This document shows, piece by piece, positions 5,646 through 7,401 of a stretch of 7,401 nucleotides of DNA. How positions within the stretch are numbered: position 1 is the stretch's first letter; every line of letters starts with the position of its first letter. The stretch comes from Bryobacterales bacterium (GTDB taxonomy: Bacteria > Acidobacteriota > Terriglobia > Bryobacterales > Bryobacteraceae): NCBI GenBank assembly GCA_003517725.1, contig DOZZ01000064.1, forward strand, positions 25,405-32,805. Direction: 5' to 3'. The position numbers and the translations under genes are program-made. The notes beneath the pieces are model-generated. The model was not told where the DNA came from. It ran no database searches and saw only the letters and a list, made by a program, of their open reading frames with translations.

Positions 5646-6730
5646 CCTTTGCGCCAGGCCTCGAAATCAGCCATGGTCGCGTTCAGCATGGCAGTCGCCG
5701 ATTTATGCAGCCACGCGCGCGGCCGCTTTTTCAGGTCCGCCAAAATCGCCACCCCATTTTTGCGCCGCGACAGATGTATGTTCGCGGTCTCGAATCCCAT
5801 GGCATGCAGCAGCTTGCCCTCATCGCGTTGACGCGGCAAAGAGCTCAGTTCCACGCGCGAGCAATCCGGCGCCAGGCGTCGCACGATCCAGCCGCCGCGC
5901 AATTCGACGAACGGATCTGTCGCGCGCACGCAGGAATCCAGAATCTCCTGATAGTGAATACTGGCCGTGCTCTTCTTAGTCGCCCGGCGGCCCGACCAGA
6001 TGCACGCCGAGGGCGCCATGGCCTTGGCTTCGCGCGCGATCTGCGCGCCGTCGAACATCGCCAGGGCTACGAAACGCTGCCGGCCCAGGCTGCCCAGACC
6101 CGCCACGCGATGGGTCCAATGGCAAGTCAGATTGGAGCCGGGCAGCAGGTACTGCACCGCCTTCCGCGCGGAGCCGGGCACGCCGCCGTCGATCTCGCCC
6201 AACGCGTTCATCTTGGCCCAGAAGAGCTCGGGATTGCGCAATTCTCCGCTCATCATGTGGCGCAGCCACGTATGTTGTTCGGCCAGCACCAGTGGCGCGC
6301 CGCCCGCCGCCAGCCCGTCGCGATAGCCCGCCAGTATCGCTTCGCACGCGTCCTTATGGGCGATGCTCAGGTGCGCCTCATTCACCGCCATGTGCGCGCT
6401 GGTGGCCAGGCGCACCAGATCGAGAGTGTACGGCAGCGTGTAGGCTTCGTCGAAATCATTGATGCCCCAGACCAGCCGCGCTTCCTTGTCGCGCCAGGTG
6501 CCAAAGTTCGATACGTGCAGGTCGCCCACGGCCAGCACCGCCGGCGCTTTGGCAGCGGCCCCGGCATGCGCCGGCCACAACTGCATCCAACGATAAAACG
6601 TGGCGCGCAGAAACAGGAACGGCGACTCCGCCATGTGCTGATGCTTTAGCTCGACATCCTGCGGCAGCAGCGTCAGGTGCTGTCCGAGCCACTCTTCGTA
6701 AGCGGCCGTGGCGGCCTGGATCGAGATCAT
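5642..6730 (-). CDS. DUF2252 family protein (kinase-like motifs, function unknown)
   Basis: This is a 362-residue protein of the uncharacterised DUF2252 family. Family motifs are SPFLFLRATFYR (36-47), GDLHVSNFG (69-77), the NDFDEA box (91-96) and DLVRLATS (104-111). Further on are a glycine-rich GLGSLGRQRF (211-220), a lysine in EAKAMAPS (234-241), and the late motifs VRATDPFV (268-275) and WIVRRL (281-286). GDLHxxN plus DFDEA resemble the catalytic loop and metal-binding motifs of aminoglycoside-phosphotransferase-like kinases, so a phosphotransferase role is an inference. No signal peptide or membrane segment is seen. The start chosen is ATG 6730-6728, because it overlaps the sixA stop as ATGA, a typical sign of translational coupling. 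An upstream in-frame ATG at 6808 would lie inside sixA and add 26 residues of low-complexity sequence. At 362 residues it seems short for the family. It is the second gene of a sixA operon and converges on rnr with a 4-bp overlap. Confidence 0.85.
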   Translation of the reverse strand: MISIQAATAAYEEWLGQHLTLLPQDVELKHQHMAESPFLFLRATFYRWMQLWPAHAGAAAKAPAVLAVGDLHVSNFGTWRDKEARLVWGINDFDEAYTLPYTLDLVRLATSAHMAVNEAHLSIAHKDACEAILAGYRDGLAAGGAPLVLAEQHTWLRHMMSGELRNPELFWAKMNALGEIDGGVPGSARKAVQYLLPGSNLTCHWTHRVAGLGSLGRQRFVALAMFDGAQIAREAKAMAPSACIWSGRRATKKSTASIHYQEILDSCVRATDPFVELRGGWIVRRLAPDCSRVELSSLPRQRDEGKLLHAMGFETANIHLSRRKNGVAILADLKKRPRAWLHKSATAMLNATMADFEAWRKG

Positions 6731-7230
6731 TTCGACTCTTTCTTGGCCGACGCCGCCAGCGCCGGCGTTAGCATCCACCGCAGCGCGCCATGCGGATGGC
6801 CGCGCCACGCATTCAACTCGATCGCGACCAGCGCGGCCTTCTTCATGTCCACCTGCAGCGCCGGGCAGTTCAGCAAAAACGCCGCCAGTTGGCTCAGCAG
6901 CGGCTCATGCCCGGCCAGCAACACCTGCTCCATCTCGCGGTGATCGCGCAGTACGTCCCAGACGCCTTCGGGCGTGCCGTCCGGCGTCAGCGCCGGTGCG
7001 TCCACCGGCTCCTTTTTCGGACTCAGCGCGGCGGCCGCGGCGCGCGCCGTCTGCACGGCACGCACATACGGGCTGGTCAGGATCACGTCGGGGCGAACAC
7101 CCGCGGCTGCCGCGCGTTCCAGCACCAGCGCCAGCTTGCGGCGGCCCTCCTCGGTCAGCTCGCGGTCCGCGTCCGAGCCCGAGGCGGCATGGTCTTCGGC
7201 GATTCCGTGGCGCAACAGATACAACAACAT
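6727..7230 (-). CDS. sixA: SixA-type histidine phosphatase (phosphohistidine phosphatase family)
   Basis: This is a 167-residue histidine-phosphatase (phosphoglycerate mutase-like) protein, typical of the short SixA branch, which in E. coli removes phosphate from phosphohistidine proteins. The catalytic RHG is at 7-9, with H8 as the phospho-acceptor. The DRELTEEG loop (22-29) follows, then SPYVRAVQTA (53-62) with the second phosphate-binding arginine R57, and LLAGHEP (104-110) with the second histidine H108. A basic C-terminal tail ends the protein. The substrate cannot be told from sequence; SixA relatives act on phosphohistidine proteins or small phosphate esters. The start ATG at 7230-7228 has an excellent AAGGGGG seven bases upstream. 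The gene leads an operon with the DUF2252 gene and is divergent from the Ppx/GppA gene across 64 bp. Confidence 0.9.
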   Translation of the reverse strand: MLLYLLRHGIAEDHAASGSDADRELTEEGRRKLALVLERAAAAGVRPDVILTSPYVRAVQTARAAAAALSPKKEPVDAPALTPDGTPEGVWDVLRDHREMEQVLLAGHEPLLSQLAAFLLNCPALQVDMKKAALVAIELNAWRGHPHGALRWMLTPALAASAKKESK

Positions 7231-7237
7231 TACGCAG

Positions 7238-7244
7238 CCCCCTT
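7238..7244 (-). promoter_or_regulatory. Ribosome binding site for sixA
   Basis: The minus strand reads AAGGGGG with 7 nt before the ATG at 7230-7228. It is strong and well spaced, which supports the chosen start. Confidence 0.6.
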
Positions 7245-7261
7245 GTCATGGCAGTGTATCC

Positions 7262-7276
7262 AAAGCCACCGGCTTT
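7262..7276. repeat. Short perfect inverted repeat upstream of ppx/gppA
   Basis: AAAGCC (7262-7267) and GGCTTT (7271-7276) form a perfect 6-bp stem around the 3-base loop ACC. On the plus strand the stem is followed by TTGTGTTT, so a transcript read rightwards would form a small hairpin before a U-rich run, like a weak terminator or attenuator. It sits in the gap between the divergent sixA and ppx genes, so it might instead be a regulator-binding site. The stem is short and the role is uncertain. Confidence 0.3.
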
Positions 7277-7294
7277 TTGTGTTTCACTGACGGT

Positions 7295-7401
7295 ATGCCT
7301 CGCTTCGCGGCCATCGATATCGGCAGCAACTCGGTCCGCATGGAAGCGGCGGAGGTCAACCCCGGCCAGCCGCCCCGCATTCTGGCTTCCGACCGCGAAG
7401 T
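7295..7401 (+). CDS. Ppx/GppA family phosphatase, N-terminal part (cut by window end)
   Basis: The first 35 codons begin MPRFAAIDIGSNSVRM, the phosphate-1 motif of the exopolyphosphatase / guanosine pentaphosphatase family in the ASKHA (actin-like ATPase) superfamily. Members cut terminal phosphate from inorganic polyphosphate or convert pppGpp to ppGpp. Only this first motif is in view, so Ppx and GppA cannot be told apart, and a fusion to another domain cannot be excluded. ATG 7295 fits the family start (a few residues before AIDIGSN), but no clear ribosome binding site precedes it. The gene is divergent from sixA, so the two may share control. Confidence 0.82.
   Translation, partial: MPRFAAIDIGSNSVRMEAAEVNPGQPPRILASDRE

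Noticed and set aside
5638..5658. GGCG...CGCC pairing around the rnr/DUF2252 stop codons as a terminator
   Set aside because: The stem is only 4 bp with a 10-base loop and is not followed by a T-run on either strand.
5705..6649. A 314-codon open frame on the plus strand opposite the DUF2252 gene
   Set aside because: The minus-strand frame carries conserved DUF2252 motifs, while the plus-strand product is Arg/His/Gln/Ala rich with no motif, as expected for an antisense shadow in GC-rich DNA.
6731..6808. A 26-residue N-terminal extension of the DUF2252 protein
   Set aside because: The extension would lie inside sixA and is Ala/Gly/Val low complexity. The ATG at 6730 overlaps the sixA stop as ATGA, the usual coupled arrangement, and the family-like sequence starts after it.

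Overview
This window is a compact, GC-rich bacterial chromosomal segment. It has seven complete protein genes, two genes cut by the window edges, and almost no intergenic DNA. Gene content and protein style suggest an Acidobacteriota genome of the Solibacter/Bryobacter kind. That call is an inference from protein resemblance and has moderate confidence at best. I see no mobile element, CRISPR array, tRNA, rRNA or prophage signal.

Layout, left to right. The window opens in the 3' end of a diaminopimelate epimerase gene (dapF, +). This overlaps the start of a WbpA-type nucleotide-sugar 6-dehydrogenase (+) by 58 bp. Next is a WrbA-type NAD(P)H:quinone oxidoreductase (-), divergent from a MarR-family regulator (+). 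Their 64-bp shared leader carries a clear 20-bp imperfect palindrome of MarR-operator type. Tail to tail with marR is an exported thioredoxin-fold protein with a CPHC active site (-). Divergent from that is a full-length RNase R (+). Then comes a two-gene minus-strand operon, sixA followed by a DUF2252 gene, joined by an ATGA stop/start overlap. Divergent from sixA, the first 35 codons of a Ppx/GppA phosphatase gene run off the right edge.

How the parts work together. dapF serves lysine and peptidoglycan precursor synthesis, and the nucleotide-sugar dehydrogenase serves surface polysaccharide synthesis, so the left end has a cell-envelope flavour. The wrbA/marR pair looks like a self-contained, autoregulated quinone or electrophile response unit; this is the best regulatory story in the window. 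RNase R handles structured-RNA decay. The right end groups a small histidine phosphatase, a kinase-like DUF2252 protein and a Ppx/GppA enzyme, which suggests phosphate or polyphosphate metabolism without proving it.

The most interesting points are these: the second catalytic cysteine of DapF is replaced by serine; the wrbA/marR palindrome overlaps -10-like sequences in both directions; the DUF2252 protein shows kinase-like motifs in an apparently permuted order; and all three convergent gene pairs meet with 11, 0 and 4 bp of overlap and no visible terminator. I found no convincing entirely new multi-gene system.
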